DNA of 64,000 bases, taken from assembly GCA_016169945.1 (NCBI GenBank), contig JADLSH010000220.1, forward strand, positions 124,001 to 188,000, in the 5' to 3' direction. Every line of letters starts with the position of its first letter. Positions within the stretch are counted from its first letter, which is position 1. The notes beneath the pieces were generated by a model. It made no database searches and was not told the origin of the DNA. It saw only the letters and a program-made list of their open reading frames with translations. The translations under genes were made by a program, and so were the position numbers. Below are positions 33,728-45,258 of the stretch, one piece after another. Source of the stretch: Trachythela sp. YZ-2020 (taxonomy: Eukaryota; Cnidaria; Anthozoa; Malacalcyonacea; Clavulariidae).

Positions 33728-35610
33728 GATGAGCCAGCTGGCTCCAGGTTCGCAGCTCCAGTTTCGCGAACCTGGAGCCAGCTCCAGATTGGCTCGAAAC
33801 TGGAGCTGGGACGACAAGTTTGTAAACAAAGCGTTTTGGCCGCTTAACCAGTAATGTAAATGAATTTTTTTTGAAAGACCATTTTTACCTGTCATATTTT
33901 CTAGTACGTGACCGAAAATGAGAACTTTATTACGTTTCGTTTGTCCACAGTAGCTTGTGAAAGTTGACTATTTTTTCTGACGAAGGGGCTGGTCAGCGGC
34001 CCGATTGATCGTATAGCTTTTTAAAACCTTATTTTTTTATCTTTATAATGGCAAACTGTAAAATTTGATTGATGACCGTTCTAGAGAAAGTATTCAAATA
34101 TAATGTCAAGCAATAAGCGTACTTCTACATCGCGAAACCGCGATAAATAACTCTGGCAAAGTCGAGCCATCTATTTCACGCGCGGCCCGCTTGTATTAAT
34201 TTCACACTTCCGTGAACACACAACTTTGGTATCGGTAAATTTGCGTTTTGGAGAAATAACCTATTGAACGTTTAATGATATATTATTATTTATTGCACTT
34301 TTTTAAAGACTAAACGATCGAAACATCTTCCATATCTGCAACACACAACGCAAACAAGAACGCGAAAAATGGTGTTAAATGCGGCTCAGATTGCCGAACG
34401 TCAAATACGTCTAGCATAGTACAAATTGTTTCGAAAAATTTCCTCTTAAACTCGCCTTTCTGCGATTTTTCAAAAGATGACCCTTCTAGATTGATTGTCA
34501 TTCTACCATATCCTATAGTAGTTAAAATTTTAGGATGTATATCGAGCATGAGCAACTCATGTGAACACTGGCTTTCGTGACCGACATGATAAATCAACTT
34601 TCAAGAGATGTAATATATTAACGTAATTGACAACCAAAACAATAATTCATGTCTTTGCAGGTAGTTTGGCACGTGACGTCATTTGATAATCTCAGGGAAA
34701 ACCGTATTAAGTAAACAAGTTGATTTTACATCTCTTGAAAGTTGATTTATCATGTCGGTCACGAAAGCCAGTGTTCACATGAGTTGCTCATGCTCGATAT
34801 ACATCCTAAAATTTTAACTACTATAGGATATGGTAGAATGACAATCAATCTAGAAGGGTCATCTTTTGAAAAATCGCAGAAAGAGAGTTTAAGAGGAAAA
34901 TTTTGAAAAAACAATTTGCACTGCTAGACGTATTTGACGTTCGGCAATCTGAGCCGCATTTAACACCATTTTTCGCGTTCTTGTTTGCGTTGTGTGTTGC
35001 AGATATGGAAGATGTTTCGATCGTTTAGTCTTTAAAAAAGTGCAATAAATAATAATATATCATTAAACGTTCAATAGGTTATTTCTCCAAAACGCAAATT
35101 TACCGATACCAAAGTTGTGTGTTCACGGAAGTGCGAAATTAATACAAGCGGGCCGCGCGTGAAATAGATGGCTCGACTTTGCCAGAGTTATTTATCGCGG
35201 TTTCGCGATGTAGAAGTACGCTTATAGCTTGACATTATATTTGAATACTTTCTCTAGAACGGTCATGAATCAAATTTTACAGTTTGCCATTATAAAGGTA
35301 AAAAATTAAGGTTTTAAAAAGCTATACGATCAATCGGGCCGCTGACCAGCCCCTTCGTGAGAAAAAATAGTCAACTTTCACAAGCTACTGTGGACAAACG
35401 AAACATAATAAACTTCTCATTTTCGGTCACGTACTAGAAAATATGATAGGTAAAAATGGTCTTTCAAAAAAAATTCATTTACATTACTCGTTAAGCGGCC
35501 AAAACGCTTTGTTTACAAACTTGTCGTCCCAGCTCCAGTTTCGAGCCAATCTGGAGCTGGCTCCAGGTTCGCGAAACTGGAGCTGCGAACCTGGAGCCAG
35601 CTGGCTCATC
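33728..35610. mobile_element. Giant foldback element, 886-bp arms
   Basis: The left arm 33728-34613 is the reverse complement of 34726-35610, with only scattered differences (for example AACCAGTAATG against AACGAGTAATG). The central spacer is 112 bp. The ends read GATGAGCCAGCTGGCTCCAG. GTTGCGGTGAC flanks both sides (33715-33725 and 35611-35621), consistent with a target duplication of about 11-13 bp. The outermost 100 bp is itself full of short palindromes (GAGCCAGCTGGCTC). No transposase or other credible ORF is present. A shorter diverged relative is at 19540-21105. Confidence 0.95.
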
Positions 35611-35624
35611 GTTGCGGTGACCCT

Positions 35625-36235
35625 GCCAAAACTGTAAAGTTATATTAAGTAAGTACATATGCATGTTAATAGTTTGTAAAAATATGGCGAAGTTAATAAA
35701 TAAATAAATAGATTCTCATTTAGACATATCGGATCAAATGAAGTATACAGTCCCCAATAAATTAGAGCTGCATTGAAATGCCTCGAGCATTTTTTTAATA
35801 AATCCCGTTTTATTTATCCAGAATAATTAGTTATAATTTTAGTTGATGTATTGGACTTTCCTATAGGCCAAAAATATAAGGGATTTTTTGAAGAATGAGG
35901 GAGTTCTATACAACGCCAAGTCAAAGGGGGTCGTAACTTCAATATATATTACATTGGCTGAACCTTAGGATTGATTCGCTTAGTTAATGTCTTCATGTAC
36001 TACAATATATATACTATATACTTTATTCTACACCTGGCTCACACTAGAAATAAAGTTCAGTTTACAAAAGTTAAAGTTTACTGAAGTTAAAGTTTACAAA
36101 AATATTTCTGTATAGTTGAACTTTGCAGGGACTTCAGTTGCAATAGCAACTATATATAAATTAATGTGACCTGGCTATATTAGTATATACATTTATATGT
36201 CTTTGCTATAGATTCCTATAGGCATTTTAAAGTCT
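35625..36235. other. Intergenic DNA
   Basis: AT-rich with repeated AAAGTTAAAGTTTAC words near 36065-36100; nothing coding. Confidence 0.45.
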
Positions 36236-36237
36236 TA

Positions 36238-36618
36238 AGCCCCGTACAGACGAGCAAGTTTTCCTTGACAAGTTTTATTTGCCCGTGTGTACGGCAAAAA
36301 TTGACAAGTTTTCCTTGACAAGGAGCCTTGTTCAAAAGCTAGTCATGCCAGCTTTCGAACAAGGGAAATTGTTCGTGTGTACGGCCGACAAGGAAAACTT
36401 GACAAGGAAATGCACAGAACGCCACTGCACTCATCTTCGACCTATACTTGAGCGGCCATTGCCACTATAAACATGAAGTATTCACCCGTGTCGTGAATAC
36501 ACGAGCTTGTAAAACTTGTCAAGGAAAAATTGATCGAAAAAACTTGTTTGCCGTACACACGAACAAGTAAACTCGACAAGGAACTTGTCAAGGAAAACTT
36601 GCTCGTCTGTACGGGGCT
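36238..36618. mobile_element. MITE family E, copy 1 (TA target duplication)
   Basis: Long inverted ends AGCCCCGTACAGACGAGCAA then GTTTTCCTTGACAAG, mirrored at the right end, with TA on both sides (36236-36237, 36619-36620). The interior repeats TTGACAAGG and GTGTACGGC words in both orientations. Confidence 0.85.
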
Positions 36619-36654
36619 TAGTCTCTAGGGATCATAGTTGGACACTTGATGTTA

Positions 36655-36805
36655 TATGTAAACAACGAGTTTGAGTGTTTCATCAGGGGATCCAAACACG
36701 AGAAAACGGTATGAAACACGAGCGCGAAGCGCGAGTGTTTTATTGTTTTCGAGTGTTTGGTCCCCTGATGAAACACGAGAAACGAGTTGTTTACACAACA
36801 TCTCA
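36655..36805. repeat. Hairpin with GCGCGAAGCGCG centre
   Basis: TGTAAACAACGAGTTTGAGT, GTTTCATCAGGGGATCCAAA and CACGAG pair with CTCGTGTTTCATCAGG-complement words ending CGAGTTGTTTACACA. The centre is near 36725. Confidence 0.85.
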
Positions 36806-37854
36806 AACAAACCAGTATTTAAAGAGAAATTCAACGCGAAAGTCGAGTTAATCAAGACAACGATACGGTGGTGATTTCCTTTGTGTTTTGCTTATGAATT
36901 ATTAATGAGTTTGAGATTTACATTTAAATGTATATCACATGCTTGTCCGAGGACACAACATTATATATTAAACGTACTGATACACTGCTTATTGAGGTCT
37001 CATATTTCAATGTCGGAATTATGAACATGCTAGAGTTAATTGTCTATATTCTATTTCATAAAGTACAAATATACTGTGTGTTTCATTAGAAGCAGCAAAA
37101 TTAAGTAACATTATTAAATAATGGCAATGTAAGCGAAAAAAATTAAATTGGGTTGCCCACAAAGCACACCACTCTTTGCTTTTGTCACACAATCGATACC
37201 TGCCCAAGGCGTTAGTAAACCTTTGCTAGCCAGGGTAATAGAGAGAGTTATACTTTGATATATCTTGTGACCCTTGAGTTTGCCTAATGTTGATGCGGGA
37301 CGTTTTAGCTTGAGAAACTGGTCCGCGGCGTAGGCGCGTAGCATTGTTTAAAATTAGGGCATCTCGGCGCTATTTCGTCGCAATTCCACCTTTCAGCATT
37401 GAATAAATCCACTAAATTCGAGTTTCAGGATAGATTTTCGCAGTAAACATAGCCTTCGTGAAATTTATAAAGCCTAAACGGCCATATCGTTCATAATTCT
37501 TGTAATTCTTCATGAAGGTTGACATTGAATGAAGGCGTGCCTGTTGTTAACCACTGTTTCTAAGCCGCTTTCTTTTAGGTTTTTTTTGCGTATTTATGTT
37601 CAGTATTATCTTTTATAATGTTCAAAATCTTCGACTTGTTGCAGACTAAACAACTGACAGTACAGACAGTTACGACTCACGAGTTGTCATATGAAAATTT
37701 GGAATTGTTTGCATGCTTTGAAAAGTTTTCATACCGATTTCAACAGTAAGAACAAATTTAATTCAATGCGTAAACAACCGACAAACCTGACCAGAAAAAA
37801 GACCACCAACAAACAATCTTGGGTCCAACAGGTCAAGGGTAACGAAAACGAAGA

Positions 37855-38105
37855 GAATTTTGCTCGCAAAATCCTTGTCGAGTTTACTTGTTCGTGTGTA
37901 CGCAAACAAGTTTTTTTCCATCAATTTTTCCTTCACCGGGTTTTACGAGCCCGTGTGTAAACGACACAAGTGAATACTTCATGTTTATAGTCGCAATGAC
38001 CGCTCGACTAGATCGAAGATAAGTGTGCAGTGGCGTACTGCGCATTTCCTTGTCAAGTTTTCCTTGTCGGCGGTACACACAATTTTCCTTGTTGTACTGT
38101 TGCCA
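37855..38105. mobile_element. MITE family E, copy 2 (partial)
   Basis: Inverse-oriented relative of 36238-36618: GTCGAGTTTACTTGTTCGTG, CATCAATTTTTCCTT, TGAATACTTCATGTTTATAG, GATCGAAGATAAGTG and TTGTCAAGTTTTCCTTGTC all match the complement of copy 1. The terminal AGCCCCGTACAGACG ends are missing or eroded. Confidence 0.75.
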
Positions 38106-39105
38106 ACAATGCTCAGTAAGAGATCGCGCGTTAACTGACTGGGCACTGGTGCCTAAAGGATTATGGGATAGCGTCGTTTGAATTTGCTGACATTTTTTGG
38201 TTTTATCTGGAGTTTTATGGCATTATTTTCTCGATTTTTGTCTTCTACGAAGTGGAAATGTTTTCTTAAAATGCAGAATGGCATTCAGGAACTCACAGGT
38301 AAGATATATGCTATATTTGATTTGCCATTTGAGTAATATTATTTGCGAAATATCGGCATTGATCTGATTGATGTTTGTTTATACGAAGTGGCTAAAGTAT
38401 TTTGAATTAACCGCGTTAAATTTGCATATTAACTATTGCTATTTAGCAGCGAAGTAAGATTAAAACATCAATTTTTATTGATCTACGGGGATTTGATACG
38501 AAATTGCGTGCTAAAAGTAAAGTATTGCATTTTGGCAATTGTCTATGAACCTTTTATTAAAGCCTAAAGGCACTGAGATCAAATCTCTGTCAAAGCATTA
38601 TATAGTGGGAGTAAGCAAATAATATTAGTTTAAATACAACCTGTTTTCAGATGATCTTTAACATCCAAATGAGTTTGAAAGTGGGTTAATACAGTAATAA
38701 AAATTGGAATTTCGGAGTGCAGACATTATTGACTGTAAATTATGCTATTTCATACAGTGTGTTAGGGTATGGTTGATATGCCAGCCTGGCTAACTGTCTG
38801 GTTTCCTGAGGAGAATTTTACCTATGTTTACATCAGATTGTTTAGACAGGCTGGCTCGTCAAACAAAACACCCACGTGGTAAGTTATGTAATATAGACAA
38901 TTTTCATATGAACCTGAAATCATAATTTTCCAAACAAGTTACTCAGACTGTTATAACCCACAGAAACAATTACAGAGATATTTTAAGATTGAAACCCGGT
39001 CAAGAAAATGTTGTGTGCAACATTATATTTGCCAAAACAAAGCATTAATTACTCAATGTTTTCCACTCGATTCATGGACGTGTAAATTCCCATAACAAGG
39101 CAGGT

Positions 39106-39531
39106 TTATGCACTAGTCGATTGAAACCCCGGCCCGCCCATCCCTGGGCATATGCAGGGTTTTAACAGGACTTTGCGGGGGAAATACAAAGTTTTAACAA
39201 ACATTGCCATCATGCTACCTGGGGTGTTAACACTGACACAAAGGCCGGGGATTTAACTCTAGTAGAGTCTTCGATTTAATAAACTGATACACGTTCACCA
39301 GACTTTCTTCTTTGACAGCTCCCTTAGCCTCCCTGTAACAGCATGTTTTTATATCATGTTTTTGATCAGACAACTAGATGAAAAGCTAGACTTTGGAAAG
39401 CAATATGATCGGCCTGGCAAGCTGGGCAATTTAACAAATGGACCACATTTTAAGGCCGGGATTTTAACACTCGATAAATGTTAAAATGCCTGCATACTTC
39501 CGGGGGTTGGGGGGGGATTCAATTGACCAAT
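39106..39531 (-). mobile_element. MITE family B, copy 2
   Basis: The ends TATGCACTAGTCGATTGAAA and TTCAATTGACCA are inverted. The interior is the reverse complement of 3896-4270, including AGCTAGACTTTGGAAAGC and TTTAACAAATGGAC. Confidence 0.65.
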
Positions 39532-39588
39532 CATCTGGGTTTGAGAAACAAAAACATTATGTAAACTGCAACCACTAAGTACTACAGT

Positions 39589-39941
39589 CATAGGCGAATT
39601 TTCTGGGGGGGTGCGGGGGGGGGGGGGGGTGCGCAGAGAAATTTGCACACCCCAAAAAAAATTTAAATGCTCATTGGGATAAATGACAGTAGTGTGATTG
39701 AAATAAAGATTTTGAATTAAGTAAGACTAAAAACAAGGATTTTGAACTAAATAAGACCAAAAATCCTAAACGTTTCTGGGGGCTTCGCCCCCTTACCCCC
39801 ATTCCCAGCTGTGCCCCCCGACCCCTGCTGCAGCTTGCTCGACGGCACTACGCACCCTGTCGCTCACCCTCTCCCCTACATTTTTGGCACCCCCCTAAAT
39901 TTCCGGCACCCCCCAGAGTAAATTCTGAAAATCCGCCTATG
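39589..39941. mobile_element. hAT-type MITE with 8-bp target duplication ACTACAGT
   Basis: Ends CATAGGCGAATTTTC and GAAAATCCGCCTATG, flanked exactly by ACTACAGT at 39581-39588 and 39942-39949. 353 bp with G-run and C-run subtermini and no ORF. Confidence 0.92.
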
Positions 39942-40353
39942 ACTACAGTATAAGAAGAAAAGTGTGTGCTCTTGCACAAAATTGTTAGTTCAGAACATTA
40001 CTTTACATTGCAATATTGTCTATGTTGCGTGGGTTAACCATTAAATCTCAATCAAGACTGCACCCTAATGCGCCTTACTAATTTACTCTGTCTAACACCA
40101 GACAATCTGTGAATGGAGAAACACACCATGTGTTAATGGCTTGACCAAACTATGTGCTATTGTTTTAGGTTAACCAATTCAATCACAATGCAGCTTTTGT
40201 GCCTTACCAATTTACACTATTTATTGGGACACAATTGAAAGTGTTGTATATTACTGTTAACCCCATTAACTGGCAGTACTCTACAGAATTAGACAGAGTA
40301 ATTGGTCTGACCACTAAGCTAACCACAAGTTTGTGTATATTATATATACCAGG

Positions 40354-40632
40354 CAGGCCCGTAGCTGGGGGGTCCCCAGGGGGGGACGGTAACGTAAATT
40401 TTCATTTTGAAAAAATAAATTTGTTATATATTTCATTTGAAAAAGTGAATTTGTTATATATATAAACTTTTAACTATTAAGTAATACATTACTAACGCAT
40501 TCCTATGTGATTTCAGGGAAAAAAAGTGTCAGCCCTCCCCGTCGACAAGAAAAGAAAGAATTTCTGTCGGAAAAGGTAAAATATTTTGACGAACGCGGAC
40601 AGACATCGAAACGTGGGCCAGCTACGGGCCTG
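40354..40632. mobile_element. hAT-type MITE with 8-bp target duplication ATACCAGG
   Basis: Ends CAGGCCCGTAGCTGG and CCAGCTACGGGCCTG, flanked exactly by ATACCAGG at 40346-40353 and 40633-40640. 279 bp, no ORF. Confidence 0.93.
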
Positions 40633-40659
40633 ATACCAGGGTGATGCCAGTTTGTTATT

Positions 40660-41180
40660 AGAGACCTTTAGCATTGCGTTTCCCGCGAACCGCAAACCGC
40701 AAGAAATCACGTGACCAGTCCTTGGCGTTGCGTTTGACGTATTTTTTTGGCGTTTTCGACGGCAGGAAGAAGGTTCTCAGGTAAGTCATTTACCTCAGCT
40801 TTTGTTTGCCTGAATATTGTTTTATCTCACGTATACCTATCATTGGTGTACAGAAGAAAGTTTGTTCTTTCACTTATATGTAATTTGCTCTTGTAAACAT
40901 TGCTTTTTGGTTTAAAATTATCGCAAACATTGACCAACACTCAGCATGAATGAAATTAAATATGGCGGCTATTTTGTAAATAAAAACAAAATGAGACAAA
41001 TATGAACAATACCTTCTTGCAGTCGCCATGTTTATTGCCTAGAATTCCGCTCTTTACGTATACGTACGGTTTGAAAAAAGCGCCATGCTAAATGTCGAAA
41101 GCTTGACGGAAAACGTCTGACGTCAAACTGCAGTTTGAGGTTTGCGGTGCCGTGGAAGTGACGAGATGCTAAAGGTCTCT
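40660..41180. mobile_element. MITE with AGAGACCTTTAGCAT ends and ATT duplication
   Basis: Inverted ends AGAGACCTTTAGCAT / ATGCTAAAGGTCTCT with inner AACCGCAAACC / GGTTTGCGGT, flanked by ATT on both sides (3 bp, as in Harbinger-type elements). 521 bp. It begins about 20 bp after the preceding hAT MITE. Confidence 0.85.
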
Positions 41181-41209
41181 ATTGATGCCAATGTGCATAC
41201 TTGTGGTTA

Positions 41210-41300
41210 TCATTGGTGACTATACTCTAGCTCAGTGGTCAGAGCACTGCATCAGAATAGCAGGAAATTGCAAGTTTGATTCTTGCTTGAGGGTCTTTAG
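41210..41300 (+). ncRNA. tRNA-like SINE head or tRNA relic
   Basis: CTCTAGCTCAGTGGTCAGAG matches a pol III A box and, about 35 bases on, GCAAGTTTGATTCTTGC resembles a degenerate B box with its T-arm stem. The acceptor stem is poor and no clear anticodon arm forms, so it is not a functional tRNA. A T-rich tail follows. Confidence 0.55.
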
Positions 41301-42330
41301 TTTCATTTTTTGCAACTGCTCTTGGTTAGGTTGAAAATATGCATATAATTTTTGCTTGCATTTTCCATCAGCATTCTGTCAGATATTGAGCAAGATACCC
41401 AACATTTAGAGTATTTACCATCTTCTTGTCAACCCATTAAGGCACAAAGCATGTACCATTTTGCACCTAACTATATAAGGTCATTCTAATACCAGACAGT
41501 TATTTGTCAAGTTGAAAGTGTTGCTTTAACGGTTTAACGTTAACCAGACAACATTCTACAACATTCTATAACCCATTTTAAGTCAGCTGCTGACCTGTGT
41601 TTGACTGAATAGTTATTGAGATATCCAATATTATATATTATACTCTACTTGTACTTCTATAGATTCCATTAGATCATGATTCATGCATTTCTTGCATGGA
41701 TTGAAGTTAGACGTAAACGGAGAAGCAAATGGCTGGCATCAACAAAAGGTTTTTTTTTGTTTTTTTTGTTTAAATAAATTTGGAACTTTCCTCATTATAA
41801 ACCATTAAGTGTACCCTTGTTCAACATTTTCCCTGTCTAATGCCAGACTATTGTCTTCTCAAGGCTATAGTGATGACCATGTTTTAAGAAAAGACAGTTC
41901 CAGAAGAACGTTAATGCCACAATATACTGTTGTGCGATCAGCACTTCAATCTGTGCACGGTATTGTAATTTTAAAAGTTAGTGCAAAAGTAGTTGACCAA
42001 AACTAGAACTTTTTAAACATTTACTTGAAGTGATGAGAAATGTACATTCTATTGTAATTATATTTAGTTCTATTCTAACCTGAATGTCATATTAATGATA
42101 TTATAGACTTATTTCTTAAATTCTTTAAAATATAATTGCTATTTTCAGAAAATTGAAAAGAAACAATTTTCTTAAAATAAGATTGTATATTTTAAATCTG
42201 AAGAATTTGTACCAAAGAAATATTTCTTAAAATAAGACAAAAATTCTTATCTGATTTCTTAAGAAAATTTTTCTTTAGAGAGTGGAAGAAGAAATTTGTT
42301 TATTCTGCTAAGAAATATTTTCTTACTATT
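41300..42330. other. Unassigned DNA with TTTCTTAAAATAAG-type repeats
   Basis: 42085-42330 carries several imperfect copies of TTTCTTAA(A)ATAAG and AAGAAATATTTTCTTA in both orientations. Earlier bases include CATTAAGGCACAAAGC words akin to the 6 kb cluster. No coding feature. Confidence 0.45.
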
Positions 42331-42333
42331 CTA

Positions 42334-42396
42334 CTCGGGAGGTTTAGTAAAAGTCCCTCGGGCTGCGCCCTAGGGACTTTTACTAAACCTCCCTCG
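42334..42396. repeat. Hairpin with GGGCTGCGCCC centre
   Basis: GGGAGGTTTAGTAAAAGTCC pairs perfectly with GGACTTTTACTAAACCTCCC around a GC palindrome. Confidence 0.95.
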
Positions 42397-43785
42397 GTTT
42401 GCGGGTCATTTAATCACTAATTTCCCTCAAAGCGTGCGTTTACTTATAATAAATGCATAATTCTAGAAATCTGGCATAAGGAATAATTGCAGCAATTTAC
42501 GACGTTGTTTATGCAGTAAGCGCCTACCTAATATGAACACATTTTGTGATTGGTTTTCTGAAACAAAAGTAAGTTATCAGTGTTTATGACTCGTTCTTTT
42601 GAAAGATAATTTCTATAGTTCATTGTCTTCTATTGTCATAATCAACCTGTACATTAAAATACATTAAGACGATACAACAAGAAGATACACTCCTATCTTT
42701 GAAAAGGATGTTCTCAACTTGAAACTTGGTTTATATGCAAAACTCAACAAAGACTTGACAAAAATTTCAAACAACTTTGTATCTTTTTGAAAATATAATT
42801 CGCCCACAAATAGTATAAAACGTATCATTATGGGACAATTTTCATCGACACGAGGACCTGCAGTATATGAAGTGAGCAACAATTAGAACACATTTTGGGC
42901 CCGAGCACTTAATTCAAATAAGTATCTATGGTATAGGTCAGTGATTGATAGCTCTAGCTCCATGACTTGAAGAATTTGGGAAATTGTATAATCGGCGCTT
43001 TTGATGTTGAATAGCTTAGCAACAGAATCGATCCATAATGACTTTGTTCAATGTTGCTGTTGATATTAATATTTGTAGACATTGGCAAGTTGCTATGGCA
43101 AGCACTGACAACTTATTCCGCTGTGATTTGGCAGAAAAAAAAAATTTCATAGTCTTGTGTTTACAAACCTTAACGTAGAAGCAATCTTATTGAAATACTT
43201 ATATTTATTTAAAAATAATGGCTTAACTTCCCTTCCATTACTTCAGTAGATATTTGTTGCGGTATATACCTAGTAATATTTATTTTTGATAAACAATATA
43301 CTTCACAAATGCATATGTCAAATCATCTAAGCATTTTTGGAAAACTTGGAATGAAACAGTTTCCCGCAGTGAATGCATATTATGTTGATTTTGCGTTGCA
43401 GAAAACCTTTTAAATGACTCCATACAATTTCGTTTGTAAATTCCATGTGATGAAGGCATTTTACGCATTCCGGTCGCCTTAGACTTTAAAATGTAAACAA
43501 ATGCGTTGATTGGTCGAGAACGAAATTCCTCCCCCTTTGTTTTACCATAAAAGGTCACATTGTGAGAAGGAAAACGACTTTGTTATGAAGAAGAGTAAAA
43601 CGATCACTTTGTGCGTAAAAACGTAAGACTGTATTGAGCCTGTTAAAGCAATTTATCTCGATCACGTAGATCAGTAGATACATATAAAAGTGTTGCGGTA
43701 ACAGTATCTATATGTACAATGTGGGATTACCATATTATGTAAGAATAATAAAATATTGACGTTCAATTCTGTTTCTTTCATTTAG

Positions 43786-45054
43786 GAGTTCTAAATAATT
43801 ATGGGAAACATTTCATTATCGGATTTACTGCTCAATATCGAGGAGTTCAAAATTATGGTTACATTGGATTATCAATACTCGCACCGTACGACACAAACAT
43901 AACAATATTCAGCAAAAATCCAAGTGCATCACTGAACTATACCACCGATATCAAAGCCGGAGAAATATTCGAGTACAAACTACCAATATCTCTGCGAATG
44001 AAAGGTACAGGAGAGCAAATGAACGGCATTGAAATTGTTTCAACCAGGAATATTTCAGTGGTATGTTTAAATCACTACTCCTCTTCTGCAGATGGATATT
44101 TGGCTTTACCGACCAACACTTTAGGTTTAGTGTACGTCATTGCGTCATATCAACCATATTATTCGTACTCGCGGGCAAACCTTGCCATAATATCAGCTTA
44201 TGACAGCAACACCATCACTGTTCTACTAGACAGAGATGCAGTCTTAACATATCGTGGCCTCTCATATGATAGAAGTACACCACTATTGTATGCAACCCTG
44301 GTTCTAGAAAAACTTGAAGCACTGCACATTTCAGGTTTGTCAGATTTATCTGGAACTATTATTATCGCAAGTAAACCAGTGGCTGTGATATCGGGCGTAG
44401 ACCAAGCACGTCCTTATGATTCTACAGGATCGTATGATATGCTGGAGTCAATCCTGTTACCTACCTCTTTGTGGGGAAAACGGTACATCTTGAGCACAGT
44501 TAGAACGATTGATAAGAAAAAAGGTGATATTTTTCGAATCTTTGCATATGAAAATAATACTGTGGTTGAAAGTGCTTACTGGACCAAAGTTTTGTCATCC
44601 GGGACATACGCGGAATTGGTATTGGGAGAAAATCTGGCATCGTTTGTCAACTGCAATAAACCATGTCAAGTGGTGCAATACATTAGAGGCGAGTCAATTG
44701 ATGGGAAAAATGCTGACCCTTCAATGATAGTTCTCCCATCTGTAAGTCAGTTCCTTTCCTACTATCGTGTGGTACTTCCTTATGGTTCAGAATATCATGA
44801 TTCCATCACTATAGTGATACCGAATGAATACACGGAAGGCTTGTACATGAATGAAATCAAAATAACTGGTTTAGGGTGGAAGAAAATCAATGGAACAAAA
44901 TATGTATGGAAAGTTTTTAGTTTCTCGGATCATAATACTGTCACAGTCTATCATACGTCTTCCGCAGTAAAGTTTGGTCTTCTGGTATTTGGTTGGAAGA
45001 ATGGTGTTTCGTACGCTTATCCTGGTGGAATTGCTTTAACGAATTTTTCAAATG
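43786..45054 (+). CDS. IgGFc-binding-domain exon of an extracellular protein
   Basis: One 1269-base exon, 422 whole codons, between a good acceptor (TTTCATTTAG) and donor (AAATG/gtaaga). It is phase 1 on both sides, the symmetry usual for shuffled extracellular modules. The translation has the family pattern: GKHFIIGFTAQYRG near the start, ADGYLALP, ITVLLDRDAV, LSGTIIIASKPVAVISG, ESILLPTSLWGKRYI, KGDIFRIFAYENNTVVE, then PSMIVLPSVSQF and a Gly-rich end. This is the IgGFc-binding N-terminal domain of FCGBP-like secreted mucin-associated proteins; the ligand in cnidarians is unknown. A phase-compatible signal-peptide exon lies at 26714-26822. Exons after 45054 were not found in this window. Confidence 0.82.
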
Positions 45055-45114
45055 GTAAGATAGTTTATATAATATGATATTCTATATGTTAATTGAACCA
45101 TTCAAACCCTATTG

Positions 45115-45258
45115 GTCCGTTCACACTACGCTCATTATTTGGTACGGCACGGATAAAGATTTTACCAGTAGATAGTCCTCGCAAGGGCAAAAATTGGTAC
45201 GGGTGCCAATTTTAACCGCGCTGTGCCAAAAATCGAGCGTAGTGTAGACGAGACTTAA
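45115..45258. mobile_element. Small palindromic MITE
   Basis: TTCACACTACGCTCATTATT, TGGTACGGCACGG and GGCAAAAATTGGTACGGGTG pair with CCGCGCTGTGCCAAAAATCG and AGCGTAGTGTAGACGAG. About 140 bp. It lies just after the IgGFc exon, in its intron. Confidence 0.7.

Noticed and set aside
36238..36618. CRISPR-like spaced repeats of TTGACAAGG
   Set aside because: The repeats are mixed in orientation and irregularly spaced within a MITE in a eukaryotic genome.
38221..38297. Possible first exon with ATG and a CACAG/gtaaga donor
   Set aside because: Only about 27 codons, no signal peptide or domain, and no phase-matched partner exon was found.
41210..41300. Functional tRNA gene
   Set aside because: A and B boxes are present, but the acceptor stem and anticodon arm do not form properly; a SINE or relic fits better.
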